A DNA stretch of 64,000 bases, from positions 15,456-79,455 of the forward strand of contig JADJCX010000015.1 of the NCBI GenBank assembly GCA_016703005.1. The letters are read 5' to 3'. The position numbers and the translations under genes are program-made. Position 1 is the first letter of the stretch. Each line of letters starts with the position of its first letter. Origin of the DNA: Flavobacteriales bacterium (GTDB lineage: Bacteria; Bacteroidota; Bacteroidia; Flavobacteriales_F; PHOS-HE28). This document shows, piece after piece, positions 1 to 13,100 of this stretch. The notes below the pieces were generated by a model, which did no database searches, had not been told where the DNA came from, and worked only from the letters and a program-made list of their open reading frames with translations.

Positions 1-762
1 CGCAAGCAGACCGATGCGCTCATCGAATACGTGAAGCGCCCGCAGATCGGTGCTACGGGCATTGTTTTCGTGAAGTGGACGGAGGAAGGCTTGAAGAGCA
101 CCGTCGACAAGTTCTACGGGCCGGAAGTATTGAAGCAATGGGCCGACCGCTTCGGCATGAAGCAAGGCGATCTCGTGTGCATCATGGCCGGTGGTGCCGA
201 CAAGACGCGCAAGGCCCTGAACGAATTGCGCCTGCACATGGGCGATCTGCTCGGCCTGCGCGATCCATGGACCTTCAAGCCGCTGTGGGTCGTTGACTTT
301 CCGTTGCTGGAGAAGGACGAGGATAGCGGTCGCTGGCACGCGATGCACCATCCGTTCACGTCGCCAATACCGGAGCATGCGCATCTGTTGGAGAGCGATC
401 CCGGCGCCGTGAAAGCGAACGCCTATGACCTTGTGATCAACGGCACCGAGATCGGTGGCGGCAGCATCCGCATCCACGATCGCAGCATGCAGGAAGCCAT
501 GTTCCGCGTGCTTGGTTTCACCGATGAGGACGCGCGTTACAAGTTCGGTTTCCTGCTGGATGCCTTCGAGTATGGCGCACCTCCGCACGGCGGCGCGGCC
601 TTCGGTTTCGATCGCTGGGTATCGCTCTTCGGTGGCCGCAGCGATATACGCGAGTTCATCGCTTTCCCGAAGAACAACGCAGGCCGCGACGTGATGATCG
701 ATGCTCCGAGCCGTATCGACGATATCCAGTTGAAGGAGTTGGGCATCGCGGTAAAGGGCTAG
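1..762 (+). CDS. aspS: Aspartyl-tRNA synthetase, C-terminal part (5' end outside window)
   Basis: This is the last 253 residues of a class II aspartyl-tRNA synthetase, which charges tRNA-Asp in the cytoplasm. The frame is open from base 1, so the gene starts upstream of the window; bacterial AspRS is normally about 585 residues. Visible are the end of the bacterial insertion (GAD-type) domain and the class II motif 3 segment AFGFDRWVSLFGG with its ATP-binding Arg, followed by the conserved IAFPKNNAGRD stretch near the C-terminus. The usual Leu after motif 3 Arg is Trp here, which does not affect a catalytic residue. It is followed by the convergent oxyR gene after about 160 bases. Family assignment is secure; the N-terminal half cannot be judged. 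Confidence 0.95.
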   Translation, partial: RKQTDALIEYVKRPQIGATGIVFVKWTEEGLKSTVDKFYGPEVLKQWADRFGMKQGDLVCIMAGGADKTRKALNELRLHMGDLLGLRDPWTFKPLWVVDFPLLEKDEDSGRWHAMHHPFTSPIPEHAHLLESDPGAVKANAYDLVINGTEIGGGSIRIHDRSMQEAMFRVLGFTDEDARYKFGFLLDAFEYGAPPHGGAAFGFDRWVSLFGGRSDIREFIAFPKNNAGRDVMIDAPSRIDDIQLKELGIAVKG

Positions 763-921
763 GCGACTTATCCCGATCTCACGCGCGTCATCGCGAGCAC
801 ATTCAAATGTGCGTGGCGATCCAAACACGGGCTTGCATGGGCACTGGACCCGTGACTTTCACAACAGCCTTTGGATCGCTTCACTCGGGGACTCGTTCGC
901 GATGACGGGATGGGCTGACGC

Positions 922-1845
922 CTACTCCATCACGGGCACCACTTCCTTCTCCAATGTCCTGAAGCGGCGGGGCACCGAGGCCTTGATCGCGGCGACCAAC
1001 GCATCGAGCAGCTTGCGGCGCACGAAGGGTTTGCGCACCACCAACACCACCTCGCGTACAGGTTCGGGCGTGGTGAAGCGCCGCACGTTCTTCTCGTCAT
1101 CGTTCACCGAAAGTTCGGGCACCAGGGTGAGGCCGCTGCCGCTGCTCACCATGCGCTTCAACGTTTCGATGCTGCCAGTGCTGTAGAAGATATTATCGTG
1201 ACCGGCGGAACTGGGATGCTGACACACGCTCAGCACTTGATCGCGCAGGCAGTGCCCTTCGCTCAATACCCAAAGCGGCGCCTTGCGCAGGTCCTTGCGC
1301 GCGATGCGCTTGTTCTTCAGCAACACATGCCCATGCGGGAAATACGCGAGGAAGGGTTCGTGGAAGAGCGTGATGGTCTCCAGGTCGTCGGCTTCCACCG
1401 GCCCGGCCAGTATGCCGATGTCGAGCTGGCCGCTGCGCAGTGCTTTCAGGATGCGACTGGTCTTGCGCTCATCGATCGCAAGCTTCACATGCGGATGCGC
1501 ATCGGCGAAGCGTGCGAGGAAGAGTGGCAACAAGTACGGCGCGAGCGTGGGGATGATACCGATGCGGTACAGGCCCGCCGTGCCGGTGTGCAGTTCCTTC
1601 ACCAACGAGCGCATCTGTGCCGCTTCTCGCAGCACCACGCGCGCTTGCGCGATCAGCTCCGCTCCTTCCGCCGTTGGTCGCGCGGGTTGCGACTTCCGTT
1701 GGAAGATGGTGACACCGAGCTCGTCCTCCAGCTTGCGCACCATGGTGGTTAGCGTGGGTTGCGTTACGTAGCAATGCAGGGCTGCTTTGCTGAACTGGCC
1801 GGTGTCATCCACCGAAACGATGTACTGGAGCTGTTGTAGGGTCAT
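922..1845 (-). CDS. oxyR: Hydrogen-peroxide-sensing LysR-family regulator OxyR
   Basis: This 307-residue LysR-type transcription factor has an N-terminal winged helix-turn-helix (about residues 1-60) and a C-terminal effector domain. The segment GHCLRDQVLSVC places Cys199 and Cys208 exactly at the positions of the two redox-active cysteines of E. coli OxyR, with the same eight-residue spacing. That makes peroxide sensing by disulfide formation very likely, rather than a generic LysR role. The gene is divergent from katG, the classical OxyR target, and the 145-base intergenic region carries an inverted repeat suited to a LysR regulator. It probably activates katG on oxidation and represses itself. 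The start gives the usual MTLQQLQYIV beginning. Confidence 0.93.
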   Translation of the reverse strand: MTLQQLQYIVSVDDTGQFSKAALHCYVTQPTLTTMVRKLEDELGVTIFQRKSQPARPTAEGAELIAQARVVLREAAQMRSLVKELHTGTAGLYRIGIIPTLAPYLLPLFLARFADAHPHVKLAIDERKTSRILKALRSGQLDIGILAGPVEADDLETITLFHEPFLAYFPHGHVLLKNKRIARKDLRKAPLWVLSEGHCLRDQVLSVCQHPSSAGHDNIFYSTGSIETLKRMVSSGSGLTLVPELSVNDDEKNVRRFTTPEPVREVVLVVRKPFVRRKLLDALVAAIKASVPRRFRTLEKEVVPVME

Positions 1846-1867
1846 CTATGATGCCGTCGATAAGTGC

Positions 1868-1882
1868 ATCGAAACTATCGAT
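1868..1882. promoter_or_regulatory. Candidate OxyR operator between oxyR and katG
   Basis: The 15-base inverted repeat ATCGA-N5-TCGAT fits the T-N11-A pattern of LysR-type sites. Its centre lies about 65 bases upstream of the katG start site inferred from the -7 element at 1926-1933, which is where LysR activators usually bind. It is also only 22 bases from the oxyR start codon, suiting autoregulation. It does not match the full four-element OxyR consensus, so this is inference from symmetry and position. Confidence 0.4.
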
Positions 1883-1925
1883 TAGGTCGATGACGAACGT
1901 CAGGATAGCTTCGGCCTCCCTCTAC

Positions 1926-1933
1926 CACTTTTG
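1926..1933 (+). promoter_or_regulatory. Candidate katG -7 promoter element
   Basis: CACTTTTG matches seven of eight positions of the Bacteroidota -7 consensus TA-N2-TTTG. It gives a leader of about 50 bases before the katG ATG. No clear -33 TTG is visible at the right distance, as expected if an activator such as OxyR is needed. Confidence 0.35.
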
Positions 1934-1990
1934 GAACGCGCACCGGCCCTCGCGGGAAAGCGGCTCAACGAACAACCGAGAAACAATACC

Positions 1991-4627
<2,637 letters not shown>

Positions 4628-4672
4628 CTTATTGGCCTGCGACTTGCCGGAAAATCCGTCAAGCGTACAACC

Positions 4673-5005
4673 ATGAAACGCGAACTGCACAACGACAACG
4701 AGACCCTTGCGGTCGAGAACGGGACATTCATCATCAAAGGCCGCGCATCGGGGCGGTTGGACGTGCGCAAGCGCACGCTGCGCTCCTTCGTGGAGGGTGC
4801 GTTCCGCACGGCCATCGAAGGGCGGCAAGTGGAAGAACTGCTGCTGCACTTGGGGCCCTTCTTCATGTGGCGCATTGAAACGGGCGCGCTCAACAACTTC
4901 GATGCAGCGCTGAAGGAAGCCCTAGCCGAGAGCGACGACGAGTTGGTGCTCTTCAGCGATCGCGGGGAGTTGAACACACGGTTGAAGGTGGTGGCGATCT
5001 ATTGA
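4673..5005 (+). CDS. Small protein of unknown function (110 aa)
   Basis: I do not recognise this family. The 110-residue product starts MKRELHNDNETLAVENG, has no signal peptide or membrane segment, and mixes charged and hydrophobic residues as a small soluble alpha/beta protein would. Notable features are an aromatic stretch (GPFFMWRIETG, about residues 61-71) and an acidic stretch (ESDDELVLF, about 85-93). Codon use matches its neighbours and the reading frame is well formed, so it is likely a real gene. It stands just after the katG terminator and 143 bases before the surface-protein cluster, which suggests independent transcription. Confidence 0.6.
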   Translation: MKRELHNDNETLAVENGTFIIKGRASGRLDVRKRTLRSFVEGAFRTAIEGRQVEELLLHLGPFFMWRIETGALNNFDAALKEALAESDDELVLFSDRGELNTRLKVVAIY

Positions 5006-5148
5006 GGCCCCCTGACTCCCCTTCCCCGGTCCACACGCCCATGTGGGCAACTTGGAGGGTGCTTGTTGCGGTAGCCTTCGGGGCTGCTTCTACTTTGTTG
5101 CTTGTGGAGACGTGTACGATCGCGACGGTCGGCGCGTCTCAGTGGACG

Positions 5149-6140
5149 ATGCTGAGAGCGACTTCCCTGATCACCGGTCTGTTGGCCGCTGCCCTGTGCA
5201 TGGCGCAACCCCCAACGACGATTGCAACGACGCGGCCTTGCTGTGCGCCGACCAGCCGCTTACTGGCAACAACACCGGCGCCACGGGCTGGCCGGGCTTC
5301 TGCCCCGGCACCAGCAATGTGGTGTGGTACAGCTTCACCACCAATAACCAGGGCGGCACCGTGGATGTCGCGGTAAGCGGGATCGATTGCCCCAATGTGG
5401 CGGGCATGGACAATGAGCTGAGCGTGATCCTGCTGAGCGGCGATGGCAGTTGCCTGCCTGCCAGCTTCGATGCCGAAAGCGCGTGCGTGGCCGATTCGGT
5501 GGACTTCATGATGACGAGCGATCCGCTGGCACCCAACACGCAGTACTGGGTGGTGATCGCCGGTGAGCAGGACAACGGGGCCACGCAAGCCGCGCAATGC
5601 GATTTCAATGTGGAGATCACCGGGCCGGGTGCCGATATCGTGGGCGTGGACTTCAACGCGGGACCCGATGTGGAGATCGGCGAAGGGCAGACCATACAGC
5701 TCGATGCCACCGGCGGCACCACCTACAGCTGGACACCGAACACAGGTCTATCGGACGATAACGTGGAGGATCCCTTCGCCACACCGAACGAAACGACACT
5801 GTACTCGGTGACCACCACGATCGACGGCTGCACTTACACGGACGAGGTGCTGGTGGAAGTCATACGCCTCATTGAGATCATCAACACCTTCACGCCGAAC
5901 GGCGATGGCATCAACGATACGTGGACCATCCGCGACATTGAGGATTACCCGAACGCCCGCATCATCGTGTACGATCGCTGGGGCCAGCGCGTGTACAGCA
6001 CCACCGGCTACGACGAGCCTTGGGACGGCACCAACGACGGTGCGAAGCTGCCCACGGCCACCTACTACTATCACATCCAGTTGAACAAGTTGGAGGGACA
6101 AGTGCCGCCGTTCACGGGTTCAGTATCCATTATCCGATGA
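5149..6140 (+). CDS. Small T9SS type-B-sorted surface protein (frameshifted near signal peptide)
   Basis: This secreted protein carries a gliding-motility-associated C-terminal (type-B T9SS sorting) domain. The start at 5149 gives a good signal peptide, MLRATSLITGLLAAALCMAQ. That frame then passes to the main frame across the C run at 5209-5213: one extra C would restore a continuous reading ending the signal region in AQPPNDDCNDAALL. As deposited, only the later frame is open from 5043. The mature part has a beta-rich region with paired cysteines, a PKD-like segment (about 5640-5850) and the sorting domain from about 5870 with the hallmark FTPNGDGINDTW and YDRWGQRVY. It overlaps the next PorP/SprF gene by four bases (ATGA), so it is probably the cargo of that partner. 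Confidence 0.8.
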
Positions 6141-7145
6141 GTGTGAGAGCGGCTGTTGGTTGTTGGTTGGTGGTTGCTGGGCGCGGAATGCGCATGCATG
6201 GCCGGTTGCTTGCGCTCTTGGCACTAACAACCATCAACCACCAACTATCCACCACACAAGCCCAGCAGATCAGCCAGTACACGCAGTACGTGTTCAACCA
6301 CTACAGCGTGCAACCGGCCGTGGCGGGCAGCAAGGATTGTTTCGACGGTCGGCTGGGTTTCCGCCGGCAGTGGGGTGGCATCCAAGGAATGCCCGTTACA
6401 GCGTGGGCCACTATACACGGGGCGTTGCGCAGCAAGAAGCCCTTCGTGAAGAACAAGCACGGTTTCGGCGTGAACATCGAAGCCGATGATACCGGGCCGA
6501 TCGGCTACCCGCATTTCTACCTCGGCTGGGCCTACCACATGCAAATGGGCCAGGACTACATGCTGAGCATGGGCCTGTTCGCCGGGTTGAAGCAGTTCAA
6601 ACTGGATCTGGGCGAGGTGACCTTGGACAACCCGAACGACCCTGCGGTAACGGGCAACAAAAGCGTGATGGTGTGGCCGGAGATCGCGCCGGGCATCTGG
6701 GCCTACGGAAAGAATTTCTGGTTGGGCGCCAGCATGTTCGGCACCTTCAACAACCCGATCACGTGGCGTTGGCACCGACAGCCGCTACACGCGCCACTAC
6801 TTGTTGAGCGCCGGTTACCGCTATCGCATCGGCAAGAAGACGGCCTTCATCCCGAGCACATTGTGGAAGATCAGTCCAGGTTCGCCCATGGCCATGGACA
6901 TCAACGTGCAAATGGAATGGGTGAAGAAAGTGGCGGTGGGCGTGAGCTACCGCAACGTGGATGCCTTCGCCGTCATGGGGCGCATCAACTTCATGAAGTA
7001 CTTCTCGCTCGGATACAGCTACGACATCACCACCAGCTTGTTGCGCCAAGGCAGTAGCAATACGCACGAGATCATCCTTGGTATCACTCCCTGTCCGCCC
7101 GATGCGGGCCGCCGAAGTCCGGTGGCCTGCCCCGTGTGGGAATAG
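6137..7145 (+). CDS. PorP/SprF-family type IX secretion outer-membrane protein (frameshifted)
   Basis: PorP/SprF proteins are outer-membrane beta-barrel partners of T9SS that help secrete or anchor type-B cargo. After a signal peptide comes the family hallmark QISQYTQYVFNHYSVQPAVAGS. The ATG at 6137 overlaps the previous stop; an internal ATG at 6188 gives a shorter signal peptide and is equally possible. The first frame fails after NNPITWRW at about 6770, and the protein continues one frame over as GTDSRYTRHYLLSAGYRY to 7145. One surplus base near 6768-6770 explains this. The C-terminal strand region (FSLGYSYDITTS, THEIILG) is typical of the family. It sits between two cargo genes in a plus-strand operon. 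Confidence 0.85.
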
Positions 7146-7157
7146 AAACGGAACAGC

Positions 7158-10100
7158 ATGAACAGATCAGGCCTCACCCTACTCTCGAGCATCGCATCGG
7201 CAACCCTGTTGCTGTGCGCCACCATGGCCCAAGCGCAAACGCGCGAGCACGGCGGACAAGTGCGCTATTGGGTTGGAGGCAGCGGCAATTGGGAGAATGC
7301 CGACCACTGGAGCCTGCAAGCCAACGGCGTCGGCGGGGCTGGTGCGCCCGGTTCCAATGACAATGCGGTGATCGACCCGAGCGGCGCGGTGGCGGTGTCC
7401 ATACCTCTTGATGCCGAATGCAAGAGCTTGCTCGTTGTGGGCGACAACGGCCCAGTGACCATTGCCGGGCTGAGCAAGAGCACGCTGCGCATCGGCGGCG
7501 ATTGGACGTTGAACGGCGATGTGATCTGGCAACATCCCGGCAGTGTATTACTGAACGCACGCGAGGGTGAGCATGCCTTGGCCACCGGTGCGGTGATGAT
7601 CCACAGCGATGTGATCACCGGCGGGGACGCTACATGGTACATGACCGGTGCATTGGTGATCGCCGATGATCGTTCGCTGATCCTGCGCAAGGGAACACTG
7701 CGCACCAACGATCGCGTGATGCAAGTGGGCAAGCTCTGCTCGGAAGGTCGCGGTGCGAAGCGCTTGGAGGCCGGTGGTGCCATCATCATGGCCAAGGTGT
7801 TCGAAGCCGGAAGCTTTAAAGCCGATGTGGATGGAGGAAGCCCCGGCCTGCTGGTGGCCGGCGAAGCCACGGATTGGGATGGCCGTCCGGTGGATGCTGA
7901 GCAGATGCTGCGCTCCGCGGTGAACTGCGGGACCGGTGCCGGACAAACGCCCTTCCAAGTGGTGGCCTCGTGCACCAGCAACTTCAACGGCTTCTGTGTA
8001 AGCTGCAACGACGCGTGCGATGGTGCCGTGACCGTGACCATCAACGGTGGAGTGAGCCCGTTCAACATCCAGTGGCAGGGCGGTCCGAACACGCCGAACT
8101 GGAGCGGTCTGTGCGCGGGCAACCGTCTGGTTGTGGTAACGGATCTGGGCCAAGGCGTGGGCTGTTTCGCGAGCGTGAACGTTACCGAGCCGCCGCCGAT
8201 CAGCGTGCTGTTCTTCGGACTGAACCCACCGAGCTGCGCCAACTCGTGCAACGGTAGCGCGATAACCTTCCCCGGTGGTGGTGCTGGCGATCCGAACAAC
8301 TTCGCCTACAACTGGAACGGCGGAGTGGAGACATCGCCGAACCCCACACAACTGTGTGCCGGTGTGAACACGTTGACGATCACCGACGAGAACAACTGTG
8401 TGTTCGATACCACCTTCACACTGAACGTTCAGCCGATCGTGGTGGTGCCTACCAGCACCAACGCCACCTGCTTCGGCGATTGCGATGGAACAGCGAGTGT
8501 GGTGGTGACCGGCGGCACCGGCACCATCGACTACGACTGGACGCCCGATCCGCCACCAGGCGGCGGCGAAGGCACGCCGAATGCGAGCCTGTTGTGCGCC
8601 GGTAATTGGAGCGTGCTCATTTCGGACGACAACGGTTGTGACACCACCGTTGCATTCGTTATTACCGAACCGTTGCCCATTGTACCGAACGTAACGGCCA
8701 CGCCTGCAACGTGCGCGAACAATTGCGATGGCACTGCCACCGCCGCCCCCACCGGCGGCTTGGGCACTTACGATTTCCTGTGGACACCCGGCGGACAGAC
8801 AACCGCCACCGCGACCGGTCTCTGCCCGGGCAACTACACAGTGCTGATCACCGACCAACCCAGCGGCTGCGATACGTTGGTTCCCGTGGTGATCACCGCG
8901 CCCCTGCCGATCATACCGAACCTCACCATCACCGATGCCTCGTGCAGTGATGTGTGCAATGGCACGGTGGTCTGTTTCCCACAGGGCGGAACCGGTGCAT
9001 ACTCGTTCCTGTGGGCACCGGGTGCGGTCATTGGGCAAGGCACTCCGACAGCTTCGAACCTGTGCCCCGGAAACTACACTGTACTGATCACCGACGCGGC
9101 GGGCTGCGACACGTTGGTACCCTTCACCATCAACGCGCCGCCTGCCATTGTTCCCGACACGTCATGGACGGATGTCACATGTGCAGGTCTTTGCGATGGA
9201 ACCGCTAATGCACCGGCTGTCGGCGGCACGGGCCTGCTCATCTACGTGTGGAGCCCTGCCGTTGCCGGCCAAGGAACACCGTTCGCAACACAGCTCTGCG
9301 CGGGCAACTACAGCGTTACCATCAGTGATGTGAACGGCTGCGACACCACGGTAACGTTCACCATTGCCGAGCCACCGCCGATCACAGCCGTGCCAACGAT
9401 CACGAACGCTTCGTGCAACGGCACCTGCGATGGCGCGGCCGATGTGCTGGTGAGCGGAGGCACCGGCACATTGCAATACGTGTGGGCGCCACAACCGGGA
9501 GCCGGCCAGGGCACACCGAACGCGAGCCAGATGTGCCCGGGCAACTATACACTCACCGTCACCGACGCGAATGACTGCGAGTTGGTGGTGCCGATCACCA
9601 TTGCCGAGCCACCGCCCTTCGTGGTCACGTTGACGGTTACACCTGCGTCGTGCTCGAATGCGTGCGATGGCGCGGTGGATGCTGTAGTGACCGGTGGCAC
9701 ACCCTTGTACGATTTCATTTGGACGCCTGCACCAACCCTCGGACAAGGAACGGCGAATGCCAGTGGTTTCTGTCCTGGGCCTGGCACCGTGCTGATCACG
9801 GATGACGCTGGTTGCGATACGCTCATCAACTTCATCATCCTCGCGCCGACGCCGATCCTTCCCAATGAGACCGTGACGAATGTGACGTGCAACGACGGCA
9901 ATGACGGTAGCATCATCACCAATCCCACGGGCGGATCCGGTGCTGCATTCACCTTTTTGTGGGCACCTCCGCCTCCCGCGGGTCAAGGAACAAATGCCGC
10001 CACTGGATTGACCGCAGGCACTTGGAGCGTAACGATCAGCGATGGCAGTTGCGACACTACGTTGACCGTCGTCATCACCGAACCGCCGCCGTTCGACATC

Positions 10101-13100
10101 AGCAGCACGGTTACCGATGCCACTTGCAACGGCGATTGCGATGGTGCGATCGATGTGCTGGCCACCGGTGGTGTGGGCGTGTTGGACTATGTATGGTCGC
10201 CAGCGGTTGCTGGGCAAGGCACGCCGAACGCCTCGCTCTTGTGCGCTGGCAATTACTCGCTCACCATAACCGATGATGCCGGCTGCGACACGACGCTCGC
10301 CTTCGTGATCCTGGAAGCACCACCACTGACACCAGCGCTGACCACCACCACCGCAAGCTGCGGGGTGTGCGACGGAACAGCGACCATCGATAGCGTACCT
10401 GGTGCGGTGGGCATCATTACCTACGATTGGCAACCACCACCCGGCAACGGCCAAGGCACGGCGAACGCCACGGACTTCTGTCCCGGACCGTACACCGTTA
10501 CGATCACGGACGGCAACGGCTGCGATACCACGTTGGCATTCGTCATCAACACACCGAGCGGCATCACCGCCGTGACTTCCCAATCGAACGAGAGCTGCGC
10601 CGGCGCGTGTGACGGTACCGCGAGCGCCATTGCCGGTGGTGGTTTGCCGGGATACACATACGACTGGAGCCCGCAACCGCCCACCGGTCAAGGCACCGAT
10701 ACGGCGAGCGACCTCTGTCCCGGCACGTGGAACCTCACCATCAGCGACGCAGCGCAATGCGACACGACCATCGTGTTCATCATCACCGGACCGCTGACGA
10801 TCCTCCCCAACGAGACCTTCACCAACGAAACGTGCAATGGCCCTTGTGATGGAACGGCTGCCGTGAATCCCGCCGGTGGCAGCGGAGTGGGTTTCACCGT
10901 GCTCTGGAATCCAGGTGGACAGACCACGCCGAGCATCTCCGGCTTGTGTGCCGGCATCTACACTGCCACCATCCTGGACGACACAGGCTGTGACACGACG
11001 GTCACCATCACCATCCTACCGGAACAACCGGTGAGCGCGAGCATAACGGTTACCAACGGCTTGTGTCATGGCGAATGCAACGGGGCTGTGTTGGTAACCG
11101 CCAGCGGTGGTACGGGACCATACAGCTACTTCTGGACACCTGTTCCACAGAACGGACAAGGCGATAGCACCGCAACAGGTCTATGCGAAGGTGGAGGTAA
11201 CGTGATCGTTACGGATGCGAACGGATGCGACACCACGCTCTTCTTCGACATCTTCAAGCCGGGCCCCATCATCCCCAACTTGGTGGTGGAACCCGAGGAT
11301 TGCAGTGGTGCTTGTTCCGGACAAGCAGCCGTATTCCCCTTCGGTGGCACGGGCAGCTTCACTTACGATTGGCAGCCGGGCGGACTTACCACCAACGTTG
11401 TAACCGGCCTCTGCGCGGGTAACTACACCGTCACCGTAACGGACTCTGTTGGATGCGACACTCTGGTGGCCTTCACCGTGGAGCCCTTCTCCCCCATCAT
11501 CCCCAATTTCAGCACCACACCAGAGACATGTGTCGGATCATGCGACGGAACGCTCACGTTCGGGCCCAACGGGTGGTGAGTTCCCGTACACGTACTTCTG
11601 GGACCCCGTTCCACCGAACGGACAGAACGTGCAGCAGGGCACGGGTCTGTGCGCAGGTGTGTACAACGTGACCATCACCGATGCAAGCGGTTGCGATACG
11701 ACAGCGAGCGCATTGATCACAGGGCCACAACCCTTCGATCTGAATGCGACGGTAACGAACGTGCTCTGCAACGGCGACTGCAACGGCAGCGTGGTGCTGT
11801 TCCCAACGGGCGGCACACAGCCGTACACCTATACATGGAGCCCAATACCGCCTAACGGCCAGGGGCTGCCGATCGCCACGGACCTGTGCCCGGGCACCAT
11901 CACCGTTACGGTGGCCGACGACAACGGCTGCGATACCACCGTGACCTTCACGATCACCGAACCGCTGCCACTGGCTGCCAATGGTAGCAGCACCGAAAGC
12001 CAGTGCCAACTCTGCAACGGCACGGCAACCGTGGCGCCCACTGGCGGTACCACGCCCTACTTGATCGTGTGGACCGATGCCAACCTGAACCTCGTTGGTT
12101 TCGGCACCACGGTTACGAACCTGTGCGCCGGTGTGTACACGGCGAGCATCGCCGATAGCGCGGGTTGCTTCCTGCAACAAGCGGTTGCGGTTACCGATAG
12201 CGATGGCGAGGTGCTGACCGTTGTGGGCGGCATCACCTCCTGCCCGAACACCTGCGATGGTACCGTGGAAGTGCAATTCAACTGCAGCGATCCGCTGTGC
12301 GTGATCGCATGGTTCAACAGCAACGGTCTGCCGCTGTTCCAAAATGGCAATACAGTGAGCGGCCTCTGCGCAGGCGACTACTTGGTGCAAGTGACCAACG
12401 CCAGCGGATGCGTGAGCATCGACACGGTGACCGTTACCACGCCATCGCCGATCATTGCCAACATCAGCACCACACCGGTGACGTGTGCTGGCGATAGCAC
12501 CGGCACTGCCACCTCCGGTCCAACTGGAGGTGTGCCCGGCTACGGCTTCAACTGGGGCCCGGATCCGATCACCGGCGATGGCACGCCACAAGTGACCGGT
12601 CTCGCAGCGGGTGTGTACACGTTGAACATTACAGACTTCAGCGGGTGCGATACCACGTACACTTTCCTCATTACTGAACCGTTGCCGATCACGGTGAACG
12701 CCGTGCAAACGGATCTGCTTTGTGCAGGCGATTGCAACGCGAGCATTGTAGTAACGCCGAACGGCGGCACCGGTCTATTCACATTCGATTGGAATCCCGC
12801 CCCACCGAACGGCGACGGTACCAACGGTGCGTTCCAACTGTGCGCAGGTTCGTACGATCTGACGATCACCGACGCGAACGGCTGCGACACCACCGTTACG
12901 TATGTGATCGCGGAGCCGCAACCAATCACCCTCAGCGTTGCATCGACACCGAGCACCTGCTTGATCTGCAATGGCACGGCCACGGCCACTACCGGTGGTG
13001 GCACGGGCAGCATCGTGGTAACGTGGACGCTTGGCGGTGCCCCCGTCGGAAACGGTGCTTCGCTGACCAACCTGTGTGCAGGAGTGTACACCGCTACCGC

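Noticed and set aside
809..1186. 125-codon plus-strand open frame after aspS
   Set aside because: It overlaps the oxyR 3' end antisense and has no protein-like features outside that overlap.
9162..10757. 531-codon minus-strand open frame opposite the SprB-like adhesin (with similar ones at 7548-9038, 11554-12708 and 14623-15918)
   Set aside because: These are antisense shadows of a GC-rich, highly repetitive coding region; the products are compositionally odd, have no domains and conflict with the clear plus-strand modules.
11560..11580. Programmed ribosomal frameshift in the giant adhesin
   Set aside because: No slippery heptamer or downstream pseudoknot is evident, and several unrelated genes in the window carry similar one-base indels, so sequencing error is the simpler explanation.
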